Of a stretch of 64,000 nt of DNA, positions 1 to 11,256 are shown one piece after another. A program made the translations under genes and the position numbers. Every line of letters begins with the position of its first letter. Position 1 is the stretch's first letter. This DNA comes from Anthoceros angustus (taxonomy: Eukaryota > Streptophyta > Anthocerotopsida > Anthocerotales > Anthocerotaceae). The notes beneath the pieces were generated by a model. That model saw only the letters and a list, made by a program, of their open reading frames with translations. It was not told where the DNA came from and did not search any database. The stretch covers positions 372,001-436,000 of the forward strand of contig VJWM01000011.1 in NCBI GenBank assembly GCA_010909165.1, read 5' to 3'.

Positions 1-299
1 AATTATGACACGCTTGCGTCCGTAGTTTTTTGGCAAAGTGTACAATTATTTTTTATTTTTAATAAATAATAATAAAATTATAAAATTTGATGAAAATAAA
101 AAGGATTTGATTTTCGCCGAAAAGTGTAGGCCTATAACATTGTTTTCTTGCCCCTTGCAGTCTCGCAATAAAATTTTTGAATTAGATTAAGGTTTGATAA
201 AAATAATAAATAATAAAAATTATTTTTATTTTGACCTGTGTGTTTTAGAATTTGAGAAGTATATCTAAAATTGTATTTTTTTTAATTAATTTAATTATT
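1..299. other. AT-rich stretch without a gene
   Basis: Strongly A/T-rich DNA with runs of AATAAT and TTTTTATTTT. No reading frame, splice pattern or repeat that I can name is present. Confidence 0.6.
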
Positions 300-580
300 T
301 TCTAAAGATGCACCCCAGGTTTTCGACACCATGGCCACAAAGGATGTGCTGCCATGGTATGCCCTGAGGATGTAAAATGTGGTGAACAAGATAGATTGAC
401 TGATGGGCATGGATCCAAAACTGATAAGTAATTGGAATAAGACCATCTCTAGAGACATCCCGTAACCCTTGCTCATTCCCAGCGTGCGTGCATGCATAGT
501 GGAGCAGTAAGAAGGTAACCACGCTCGGCTTCACGCCTGCCCTGAGCATCTCCTCAAACCCTAGCAAGCTTCGCATGTGT
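300..580. pseudogene. Two PPR-gene relics in opposite orientation
   Basis: At 302-370 the plus strand reads KDAPQVFDTMATKDV, which is the S-motif/P-motif junction of the PPR genes further right. At about 460-576 the minus strand reads FEEMLRAGVKPSVVTF, another PPR motif of the same family. The two fragments face opposite ways and neither continues. They look like rearranged scraps of the neighbouring PPR cluster and not a functional gene. Confidence 0.5.
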
Positions 581-1014
581 AAAAGTGCTCGTTCGCACTA
601 AGAATGAATCCAGAACGTAACGATCCACTGTTTCATAGCTAGACCCTGCCTCCCCCCTCCCCCTGAGACCGTTTTACGGCTAGACCCGACTAGGAAGTAG
701 GTTGATTGTCACGGGGCTCCTGCTTGTTCAAACATGCTCTGGACATGGCTGAAAAGTTTCAGGTCCCACACGATTTACTTGTACGGTTCTCATATTGTAC
801 CGATGGGTATTCTTTTCGAGAGTTGCATCGGAAGTCCTGACAGGTAGAAAATGCCATCTATACGTGCCCTCAGCAACATTTCCTTCGTAGGTGTCCGAGG
901 AAATACTTTCTCAGTATCTGATGCAGCCTAACACCGTTTGCTTTTATCATGGTCATGATGAATTATTTTATCCCTTTCTATCACACTTGAGCACTGGCTA
1001 CTCCTTCATTCTTC
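581..1014. other. Intergenic, no gene seen
   Basis: Downstream (3') of the shattered PPR copy. It contains a C-rich run near 650-665 but no supported coding region. Confidence 0.5.
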
Positions 1015-4000
1015 TCACGGTCGACCTTTACAACTGCAAGAACCAGTTGCGAATCGATGCACACGGTACCCATCCCTTACAACAATGTCTCTATGTTCAA
1101 GCTTTGACATGATCTCCGTGGAACTGTGGCAGTCACTGCACATGCGTAGATTCTTCGTGACCACTAGAGGTGTCCCACTTGGAGTGTTCAAGAGACCAAA
1201 CGCCAGAGCTAGCTTCTCAGCATGCCCACAAAGGACATCTTCCTTTTCAATCTCACACACTGGCTTCAACACCAACTTTGTGTGAGGTACGTGGCCTCCT
1301 TCCTGCTTCAGAAGTGCATTTGTGCTCTCTACCTTAAGTGCAACATCCTCTCTTCTTTCTCCCACCAAAAATCTATGTACCTGCTTATTCACCTCAATGG
1401 ACGCCACAGCAGGTTTCTTGTTAGCTCCTGCTATCTTTCTCTGTGTTTCAATCCTCTCTACATCAGTCCACCTACCTGCATCTGCATAGGCATAAGCCAT
1501 GAGCACATATCCCGATGCATGCTGAGGCTCCAGTCTAACAGCGCTTTCAAAACACCGAATCGCCCTCTCTAAATCCCCGTGATTTTTGCAGGAATTCAGC
1601 AAAGACCTCAATCCCACAACATTACCTTGGTCTTCACATGTTAATAGCATGTTCTCAGCCTCATCTAAATGGCCTGCACGCCCAAGAAGATCAATCATGC
1701 AATTGTAATGCTCAACAGTAGGTTTGATGCCATGCTGTTTAGCCATGGACCCAAAGAGCTTACGACCCTCGTCCACCAGTTCCTCATGACTGCATGCTAC
1801 TAAAAGGCAGGTAAAAGTAGCACCATCAGGCTGAATACCTGCAACTAACATCTCCTCAAAACAAGCTAGTGCTCTGTGACCTCATCACAAGTACCATACC
1901 CAGATATCAGGGCATTCCATGTCACCACATCCTTTGTGTTCATGCTGTCAAAACCTGGCGTGCATCTTCCAGTTCACCACATTTTGCATACATGTCCACC
2001 AGGCAGGTGCCCACCAGTTATCCAGCAGTCCTCTTTCACAATCTGAGTGCAGCTGCCTGCCTTCTGTAAGGCACCAGTGCTTGCACAGGCCTTCAGAAGG
2101 CAAGCAAAAGTAACATGGTCAGCCAAATCAGGCCCTGCTCCATTTGTCCATACACAAGCGCCTCTTGGCCAAGTCCTTGCTGTGCATACCCAGCAATCAG
2201 GGTGGTCCATGTCACCACATCTTTGTGGCCAAGCTGTCAAAACCTGGCGTGCATCTTCCAGTTCACCACATTTTGCATACATGTCCACCAGGCAGGTGCC
2301 CACCAGTATCCAGCAGTCCTCTTTCACAATCTGTGAGTGCAGCTGCCTGCCCTTCTGTAAGGCACCAGTGCTTGCACAGGCCTTCAGAAGGCAAGCAAAA
2401 GTAACATGGTCAGCCAAAATGAGGCCCTCCTGCTCCATTTGTCCATACAACAAGCGCCTCTTGGCGAGCCCTTGCTGTGCATACCCAGCAATCAGGGGTC
2501 CATGTCACCACATCCTTTGTGCCAAGCTGTCAAAACCTGGCGTGCATCTTCCAGTTCACCACATTTTGCATACATGTCCACCAGGCAGTTGCCCACCAGT
2601 ATCCAGCAGTCCTCTTTCACAATCTGTGAGTGCAGCTGCCTGCCCTTCTGTAAGGCACCAGTGCTTGCACAGGCCTTCAGAAGGCAAGCAAAAATAACAT
2701 GGTTAGCCAAAATCAGGCCCTCCTGCTCCATTTGTCCATACACACAAGTGCCTGTGAGCCCTTGCTGAGCATACCCAGCAATCAGGCGTCCATGTCACCA
2801 CATCCTTTGTGGCCAAGCTGTCAAAACCTGGCGTGCATCTTCCAGTTCACCACATTTTGCATACATGTCCACCAGGCAGTTGCCCACCAGTATGTCATCC
2901 AGCAGTCCTCTTTCACAATCAGAGTGCAGCTGCCTGCTGTAAGGCACCAGTGCTTGCACAGGCCTTCAGAAGGCAAGCAAAAGTAACATGGTCAGCCAAA
3001 ATGAGGCCCTCCTGCTCCATTTGTCCATACAGAACAAGCGCCTCTGGCCAAGTCCTTGCTGCATACCCAGCAATCAGGGCATTCCATGTCACCACATTCT
3101 TTGTGCCAAGCTGTCAAAACCTGGCGTGCATCTTCCAGTTCACCACATTTTGCATACATGTCCACCAGGCAGTTGCCAACACAACGTTATCCAGCAGTCC
3201 TCTTTCCACAATCTGAGTGCAGCTGCCTGCCCTTCTGTAAGGCACCAGTGCTTGCACAGGCCTTCAGAAGGCAAGCAAAAGTAACATGGTTAGCAGCCAA
3301 AATCAGGCCCTCCTGCTCCATTTGTCCATACACACAAGCGCCTCTGGTTGAGCCCTTGCTGTGCATACCCAGCAATCAGTCCATGTCACCACATCCTTTG
3401 AGGCCATGCTGTCAAAACCTGGCGTGCATCTTCCAGTTCACCACATTTTGCATACATGTCCACCAGGCAGTTGCCACCAGTATGTCATCCAGCAGTCCTC
3501 TTTCACAATCAGAGTGCAGCTGCCTGCCCTTCTGTAAGGCACCAGTGCTTGCACAGGCCTTCAAGCAAAAGTAACATGGTTAGCCAAAATCAGGCCCTCC
3601 TGCTCCATTTGTCCATACAGAACAAGCGCCTCTGGCCAAGTCCTTGCTGTGCATACCCAGCAATCAGGGTTCCATGTCACCACATCCTTTGTGGCCATGC
3701 TGTCAAAACCTGGCGTGCATCTTTCAGTTCCACATTTTGCATACATGTCCACCAGGCAGTGCCAACAAACAAGTTAGGAGGAATGCCACTGTGCAACACA
3801 TCACAGTGCACTTTTCTGCCAGATTCCAAGTCGGCGGCAAATGCACAAGCTTGAAGGGCAGCTACAAAGACGTGAGCATCCGCCTTCACTCCTGACCTAC
3901 GCATCTCATGGTACAGTTGTATGGCCTCATTAGGTTTCCCATGTTTAGCATGTGCAGAGATTATGGAAGACCACATGAAGGCATCTGGTTTGCCACCCTG

Positions 4001-5473
4001 GTGAACACATCCATGGCCTCCTCTAGCCTACCTCCACATGCATACATGCGCCTCTGGCCAAGTCCTTGCTGTGCATACCCAGCAATCAGCCGTCCATGTC
4101 ACCACATCCTTTGAGGCCATGCTGTCAAAACCTGGCGTGCATCTTCCAGTTCACCACATTTTGCATACATGTCCACCAGGCAGTTGCCCACCAGTATGTC
4201 ATCCAGCAGTCCTCTTTCACAATCAGAGTGCAGCTGCCTGCCCTTCTGTAAGGCACCAGTGCTTGCACAGGCCTTCAGAAGGCAAAAGTAACATGGTCAG
4301 CCAAAATGAGGCCCTCCTGCTCCATTTGTCCATACAGAACAAGCGCCTCTGGCCAAGTCCTTGCTGCATACCCAGCAATCAGGGCATTCCATGTCACCAC
4401 ATCCTTTGTGGCCATGCTGTCAAAACCTGGCGTGCATCTTTCAGTTCGCGACATTTTGCATACATGTCCACCAGGCAGTTGCCAACAAACAAGTTAGGAG
4501 GAATGCCACTGTGCAACACATCACAGTGCACTTCTGCCAGATTCCAAGTCGGCGGCAAATGCACAAGCTTGAAGGGCAGCTACAAAGACGTGAGCATCCG
4601 CCTTCACTCCTGACCTACGCATCTCATGGTACAGTTGTATGGCCTCATTAGGTTTCCCATGCTTAGCATGTGCAGAGATTATGGAAGACCACATAAGGCA
4701 TCTGGTTTGCCTACCCTGGTGAACACATCCATGGCCTCCTCTAGCTCACCTCCACATGCATACATGCGCAATATATGGTTCCCCACGTAAGCATTCGATT
4801 CGTACCCAAGTTTGACACTGAGATCATGAACGCGTCGCCCCACAACCAAATCCTTCTTAGCTGTACACAGTTTCAGCACAGTGCCAAACAGGGACTGAGA
4901 AATAGCAGAGTCTGTCTGCGCCAGAGATTCCAAGGCTCCAACGGCCTCTGAAAGCTTCCCCTGCTGACATAACATGCTCACGGTTCCACCCGTTACAACG
5001 TCCATTTCTGATCCAGCAAGCCTTCCAGCTTCAGGCTTATCGAGAAAGCTAGATGAAGGAGAGTCACCATGACCCATCTGCATATCCAAGGAAACAAGCC
5101 TCTCATCAACCCAAGCAGGCTTAAACATGCTGTTTAACCACAGGACCTCGCCGGACCCCTTACGCCGGAAGTCAGGCGAACGGGAGCTCTTCTTGTCTCG
5201 TCTGTTGTCCCACCACATGGTAGGGTCCAGAAAAAATTGTTGCCACAAGTGCTCCTGCTCCTGGCGACGACCATTGCCGACTAACCCGTCCCCATCCACA
5301 CATTCTCTCGGAAGTGGAAGTGCTGGGCTCCTTACACTGCTGCACCTGGAGGATTGGTTGTTTGCCAGGGATTGACTCCCCAAGATGAGGTGAGCGGGAG
5401 CTCCTCGTCGAATCTCTGTGCTCCCACCAATTTGTTGGGTCCACAACGGGTCCGGTTGCCATACTGTGGCCAT
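1015..5473 (-). pseudogene. PPR-DYW editing-factor paralogue, shattered copy
   Basis: This is a plant organellar RNA-editing factor by family; such proteins bind organelle RNA through PPR motifs and edit through a C-terminal DYW deaminase. The C-terminal part (1015-1851) is open and shows the end of the PPR tract, E/E+ motifs and a DYW-type domain with HAE and CSDC zinc-ligand signatures, KPAVA in the PG box and a final GRP. The N-terminal part (4679-5473) is also open, beginning MATVWQPDPLW. Between them lie nine frameshifted PPR-triplet units, and a block of the N-terminal PPR region occurs twice (about 3765-4050 and 4485-4775). The copy is paralogous to the gene at 7236-10733 on the same strand. 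As read it cannot encode one protein. Collapsed repeat assembly could account for part of the damage. Confidence 0.75.
1930..4770 (-). repeat. Array of nine degraded PPR-triplet units
   Basis: The landmark CTGTCAAAACCTGGCGTGCA recurs at about 1945, 2234, 2527, 2818, 3111, 3409, 3700, 4122 and 4417. Most spacings are 289-298 bp; one is 422 bp where an N-terminal block is interposed. Intact units in the right-hand paralogue are 306 bp (102 codons, one P-L-S triplet) and have five A residues in the landmark where these have four, so every unit here carries the same frameshift plus private small deletions. Confidence 0.85.
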
Positions 5474-5514
5474 CGTTCAGGAACCCCTGACGGAAGATGA
5501 GTCTTAACACCAGA

Positions 5515-5735
5515 CAATGGCAGGATGCCCAGCTGCATACCGTGTGTGACCACATCTTACGGGCGGGCTCAGAAGCTGGAGGTCTTGAATGCAAACAGGA
5601 CTTATGTAAATGCAATATCGACAATAATGGCAGGATGCCCAGCTACATACTGTGTGTGACCACATCATACAGGCGGACTCAGAAGCTGGAGGTCTTGAAT
5701 GCAAACAGGGCTTGTGTAAATGCAACATGCAACTA
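5515..5735. repeat. 110-bp tandem duplication
   Basis: CAGGATGCCCAGCT begins at 5521 and again at 5631, and the two copies stay alike through GGAGGTCTTGAATGCAAACA. It lies just upstream of the start of the shattered PPR copy. Short fragments of similar sequence occur upstream of the right-hand PPR paralogue near 10,780. Confidence 0.7.
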
Positions 5736-6700
5736 CCGTACACGAAAAAATAATACCCGACTTTTGTATATTCACACCTACATGTAAAATAATGTCGAGG
5801 ACACATTGTACCTGACATGTGAAATTTGAACAGACGTGGGACAAACATCAGTCCAGAAGGCCAACATCTTCGAAGTATGCGAATCTGAAAAAGCTTTTCA
5901 TTTCTCACACCTCTCATATCACCGAGCGTAGATGTCAAGCCAATGCTACTTGAAGCAATAGTGCGCATAATGCGGCATGTACTTCAATCCATGGGCTCTA
6001 AACAGGACTCAAAGGACAATCTAAGGTGACTAAGGCGGCCAAGTGCCCTGTTGCAGAAGTCCGGGGTGCGACAGTATTGACAGATCTGGGAAGGGGGCAC
6101 TAATTGATCAGATGTTCTTTACTGTGTATGGTGTGTACTAGCTTTATGGTTGAAGAATCCCAAATATTCACCTGCAATAGCAAGGATCAGGTTAAATCTG
6201 ATCAAGACGAGTCCAATAATCAGCAACCTAAATGTTTCACACATCCACCAACTCAGTGCACACCTCCTTTTATCTACACAATTCGATGGTCCAAAAGGTG
6301 CTACACTAAACATGGACAAGCAGGACACCGAGGTTACCACAAAAGTCTCCAGAAGAGAATGGACGACAGCAAGCTGCCTGACTTGAGACCTGGGCCCTGG
6401 CTGTCAGGCCAATTTGACACCACCACTAGCAGTGAGGCTTGTATCTCACATAAAGCCTTGCAGGGTCCTGACCGATGAAAGCTCCTGTCTCCAAATTTGG
6501 GGCCTGTTGAGAAGCGTGTCGGTTTGCTGATCCAAACCTTGATTAGGAAGCAAACTGTCATGACATAGGAACCGGCTTCACTTTCACTTCAACCAATATT
6601 GGCGTAACGCTAAGTCGACAAGCAGCTACATGCAGATCTCATTTCCAGATTGCATGACAAATAGCTGCGGCAGATTATACCTGAGATAAGGATTTTTCAA
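5736..6700. other. Intergenic, no gene seen
   Basis: Short open frames occur on both strands, but none shows a family signature, repeat or convincing splice pattern. Confidence 0.45.
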
Positions 6701-7060
6701 CTTTCAGGCGTCCACAAGCAAGTGCCCACGGCCTTTCTTTTTTATGTGTCCCCTTTCACAATCGGAGAGTGCAGCTGCTTGGCACTCTGTCAGGCACAAG
6801 CACTTGCACACGCCATCAGAAGGCAAGAAAAAGTAATGCCGACAGCCACAACGAGGCCCTCCTGCTCCAGTTTTTCATACACAAATGCCTCTTGGCCGGG
6901 CCCAAAATCTGCTTACCCAGATATGCATAGGGTGGGCATGTTACCCAGATATGCCAAGGGGCGGGCGTGTTACCAGTAGTGGCAAACAGTCAAATATCCG
7001 GCATCTTACCGTTCGCTACATTTTGCCAATACACATGAGTTTATTGTACACGAGATCATG
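6700..7060 (-). pseudogene. Isolated PPR-triplet fragment
   Basis: On the minus strand the segment aligns by eye with the PPR unit of the neighbouring genes: it has the equivalents of the EQEGLI, LLKACAST and LHS blocks with substitutions and indels. It is more diverged than the units in the array and is not joined to a start or a DYW domain, so I read it as an older relic. Confidence 0.55.
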
Positions 7061-7235
7061 GCATTGGAGAATCATTGGACAGCTGATCCCGCCACCCTAA
7101 GCAACACCCTAACAGATGTGTGCGAGAAATGGAGTACCTTGATTGTGGAAAGCCTTGCCTCTGATCCGGTTGGACAAGCACATTCACCCGAGAAAGAAAG
7201 CAATTTTCTCTGGCTTTCACACTTCTTCATTCTTC

Positions 7236-10200
7236 TCATGGTCGACCCTTACAACTGCAAGAACCGGCCGTGAATCGATGCACACGATACCCATCTCTTA
7301 CAACAATGTCTCTCTGTTCAAGCTTTGACATGATCTCCGTGGAACTGTGGCAGTCACCACACATGCGTAGATTCTTCGTTACCACCAGAGGTGTTCCACT
7401 CGGAGTGTTCAAGAGACCAAACGCCAGAGCTAGCTTCTCAGCATGCCCACAAAGCACATCTTCCTTTTCCTTTTCACAAACTGGCTTCAATACCAACTTT
7501 GTGTGAGGTATGTGGCCTCCTTCCTGCTTCAGACGTGCATTCATGCTCTCTACCTTAAGCGCAATATCCTCCCTTCTTTCTCCCACCAAAAATCTATGTA
7601 CCTGCTTGTTCACCTCAATGGTCGCCACAGCAGGTTTCTTGTTAGCTCCTGCTATCATTCTCTGTGATTCAATCCTGTCTACATCAGCCCACCTACCAGC
7701 ATCTGCGTAGGCATTGGCCATGAGCACATATGCAGCCGCCCGCTGAGGTTCCAGTCTAACAAGGCTTTCAAAACACCGCATTGCCCTCTCAATATCCCCG
7801 TGACTTTTGCACGCATTCAGCATAGATGTCAATCCCACAACATTACTTTGGCCCTTGCATGAGAATAGCATGTTCTCTGCCTCATCTAAATGGCCTGCAC
7901 GACCAAGAAGATCAATCATGCAATTGTAATGCTCAGTAGAGGGTTTGATGCCATGCTGTTCAGCGATGGACCCAAAGACCTTACGACCCTCATCCACCAG
8001 TCCCTCATGACTGCATGCTACTAGTAGGCAAGTGAAAGTAGCACCATCAGGCCGCATACCAGCAACTAACATCTCCTCAAAACAAGCTAGTGCTTTGTGA
8101 CCATCATCACAAGTACCATACCCAGATATCAGGGCATTCCATGTCACCACATCCTTTGTGGCCATGCTGTCAAAAACCTGACGTGCATCTTTCAGTTCAC
8201 CACATTTTGCATACATGTCCACCAGGCAGTTGCCCAACACTACATTATCCAACAGTCCTCTTTCAACAATATGCGAGTGCAGCTGCCTGCCCTTCTGCAA
8301 GGCACCAGTGCTTGCACAGGCCTTAAGAAGGCAAGCAAAAGTAACATGGTTAGCCAAACTCAGGCCCTCCTGCTCCATTTGTCCATACAGAACAAGTGCC
8401 TCTTGGCCAAGCCCTTGCTCGGCATACCCAGCTATCAGGGCATTCCATGTCACCACATTCTTTGCGTTCATGCTGTCAAAAACCCGGTGTGCATCTTTCA
8501 GTTCACCACATTTTGAATACATGTCCACCAGGCAGGTGCCCAACAGTACATTACCCAGCACTCCTCTTTTGACAATCAGTGAGTGCAGCTGCCTGCCCTT
8601 CTGCAAGGCACCAGTGCTTGCACAGGCCTTCAGAAGGCAAGCAAAAGTAACATCATTAGCCAAAATGAGGCCCTCCTGCTCCATTTGTCCATACACAACA
8701 AGTGCCTCTTGGCCGAGCCCTTGCTCGGCATACCCGGCTATCAGGGCGGTCCATGTCACCACATTCTTTCTTTCCAAGCTGTCAAAAACCTGGCGGGCAT
8801 CTTCCAGTTCACCACATTTTGCGTACATGTCCACCAGGCAGGTGCCCACCACTGCGTTATCCATAAGTCCTCTTTCAACAATTCGTGAGTGCAGCTGCCT
8901 GCCCTTCTGTAAGGCACCAGTGCTTGCACAGGCCTTTAGAAGGCAAGCAAAAGTAACATGGTTAGCCAAAATCAGGCCTTCCTGCTCCATTTGTCCATAC
9001 ACAACAAGCGCCTCTTGGCCGAGTCCTTGCTGTGCATACCCAGCAATCAGGGCATTCCATGTCACCACATCCTTTGTGGCCATGCTGTCAAAACCTGGCG
9101 TGCATCTTCCAGTTCACCACATTTTGCATACATGTCCACCAGGCAGGTGCCCAACAGTACATTACCCAGCACTCCTCTTTTGACAATCAGTGAGTGCAGC
9201 TGCCCTTCTGTAAGGCACCAGTGCTTGCACAGGCCTTCAGAAGGCAAGCAAAAGTAACATCATTAGCCAAAATCAGGCCCTCCTGCTCCATTTGTCCATA
9301 CAAGCGCCTCTTGGCGAGCCCTTGCTGTGCATACCCAGCAATCAGGGTCCATGTCACCACATCCTTTGTGGCCATGCTGTCAAAACCTGGCGGGCATCTT
9401 CCAGTTCACCACATTTTGCGTACATGTCCACCAGGCAGGTGCCCACCACTGCGTTATCCATAAGTCCTCTTTCAACAATTCGTGAGTGCAGCTGCCTGCC
9501 CTTCTGTAAGGCGCCAGTGCTTGCACAGGCCTTTAGAAGGCAAGTAAAAGTTACATGGTTAGCCAATATCAGGCCTTCCCGCTCCATTAGTCCATACACA
9601 ACAAGTGCCTCATGTCCGAGACCTTGTTGGGAATACCCAGCAATCAGCACGGTCCATGTCACCACATCCTTTTCGGCCATGCTGTCAAAAACCCGGCGTG
9701 CATCTTTCATTTCGCCACATTTTGCATACATGTCCACTAGGCAGTTGCCAACAAACAAGTTAGTAGGAATACCACTCTGCACTACATCACAGTGCACTTT
9801 TCTGCCGGCTTCCAAGTCGGCGGCTAATGCACAAGCTTGAAGGGCAGCTACAAAGACGTGAGCATCCGCCTTCACTCCTGACCTACGCATCTCATGGTAC
9901 AGTTGTACGGCCTCGTTAGGTTTCTCATGTTTGGCGTATGCGGAGATTATGGAAGACCACATGAAGGCATCTGGCTTGCCCACCCTGGTGAGCACATCCA
10001 TGGCCTCCTCTAGCCTGCCTCCACATGCATACATGCGCAAGATATGGTTCCCCAGGTATGCATTTGTCTCGTACCCAAGTTTGACAGCTATATCATGAAC
10101 TCGTCGCCCTATAACCAAATCCTTCTTAGCTGTACACAGTTTCAGCACAGTGCAAAACAGAGACTGAGAAATAGCAGATTCTGCCTGAGCCAGAGCTTCC

Positions 10201-10733
10201 AGGGCTCCAACGGCCTCAGAAAGCCTCCCCTGCTGACATAACATGCTCACGGTTCCAGCAGTTACCACGTCCACTTCCCATCCTGCACGCCCCCCAGGAG
10301 AGCTCGACTTGGAAGGAGAGGCACCACGACCCATCTGCACATCCAAGGAAATCAGCTGCTCATCAACCCCAGCTCGCTTGAACTTGTTTAACCACAGGAC
10401 CTCGCCGGACCCCTTACGCCGGAAGTCAGGCGAGGGGGAGCGCTTCTTATCTCGTCTGTTGTCCCACCACAAGGTAGGATCCCGGAAAAATTGTGGCCAC
10501 AAGTACTCCTGCTCCTGGCGACGACCATAGTTGGAAAACCCGTCCCCACCCACACATTTTCTCCCAAGTGAAAGTGCTGGGCTCCTTACACTGCTGCACT
10601 TGGAGACATGGTTGTTTGCCAGAGGTTGACTCCCTGAGGTGAGGTGAGCGGGAGCGGGAGCTCCTCGTATAATCCCTATACACACAGCAAATTGTTGAGT
10701 CCACAACGGGTCTGGTTGCCATGCTGTGGCCAT
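7236..10733 (-). CDS. PPR-DYW protein with KPAxA box and GRP terminus
   Basis: Likely an organellar RNA-editing factor. The frame starting MATAWQPDPLW (10733 down to 9354) encodes an N-terminal region with the OSB-like PDF signature WWDNRRDKK...PDF...GEVLWL, then PPR motifs. The frame 9083-7236 encodes three near-identical 102-residue PPR triplets, E/E+ motifs and a DYW-type domain with HAE (7432-7446 region) and CGDC zinc-site signatures. The PG box reads KPAVA and the protein ends CSCKGRP before TGA. The two frames are separated at about 9063-9375 by one repeat unit with an A5-to-A4 change and small deletions, so the gene as written is frameshifted. This may be real decay, an unrecognised intron or an assembly error. 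It is a tandem paralogue of 1015-5473. Confidence 0.8.
9063..9375 (-). repeat. Frameshifted PPR-triplet unit inside the right-hand paralogue
   Basis: The landmark spacing is 306 bp for the units at 8167, 8473, 8779 and 9085, then 292 bp to 9377. The unit between 9085 and 9377 lacks short stretches and breaks the frame in the same style as the array at 1930-4770. Confidence 0.75.
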
Positions 10734-11256
10734 CCTTCAGGGACCGCTACCGGAAGATGAGCCTAACAACATAGTGTGGCAGGGTGCCCATGTACATAGA
10801 CTACTGTCCATAACCAAATGATACGTGGGCTGGCTCCGATGAGCCCGAACCCGGAGGCAGCCGCTTTCACTCCATACCGGTAGCCATCCAACATGTAGAC
10901 CCATCTTCTATATCCATCAAATGGGTATACATACAGGTTGGATTGTTCGGGAAGGAAGGCCACGTCACCATCTGTAGATCCATGTTTGAGTCCCCTTTGC
11001 GGGAGTTGGCTCCGTGTGCACGTGATCCCAAACACTGAAGGTTTTTATTTTATTGCAAACGTCATGGGACGACAAGGCTGGGTAAGAATCATCCCCAGCA
11101 TCAAATGTCTACGGGCTAAGGTAGTGACAGGCGCGTCCACAATGGTGGTAAGGACGTTGTCGTATATAAGTAACACTAATGTACCTATTCACAGCCACAG
11201 GCCAGTCGAATCGCAAGGCTTGGTTGGTGCATGTTCCTAGAATCTCGAAACAAATC
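10734..11256. other. Intergenic between PPR gene and DRC4
   Basis: Holds the 5' flank of the PPR gene and the 3' flank of DRC4. Nothing else is recognisable. Confidence 0.45.

Noticed and set aside
1930-4770. CRISPR-like regular array
   Set aside because: The units are about 290 bp, protein-coding in origin and match the PPR triplet; there are no short repeats with unique spacers, and the genome is eukaryotic.
7236-7250. GRP terminus as a frameshifted DYW
   Set aside because: Both paralogues end identically with the same TGA, and the KPAxA box occurs together with it, so it is a property of the domain.
9063-9383. Intron removing the damaged PPR unit
   Set aside because: CAG|GTTTTG could act as a donor, but the sequence is simply a PPR unit with small deletions; without transcript data I prefer frameshift or assembly error.
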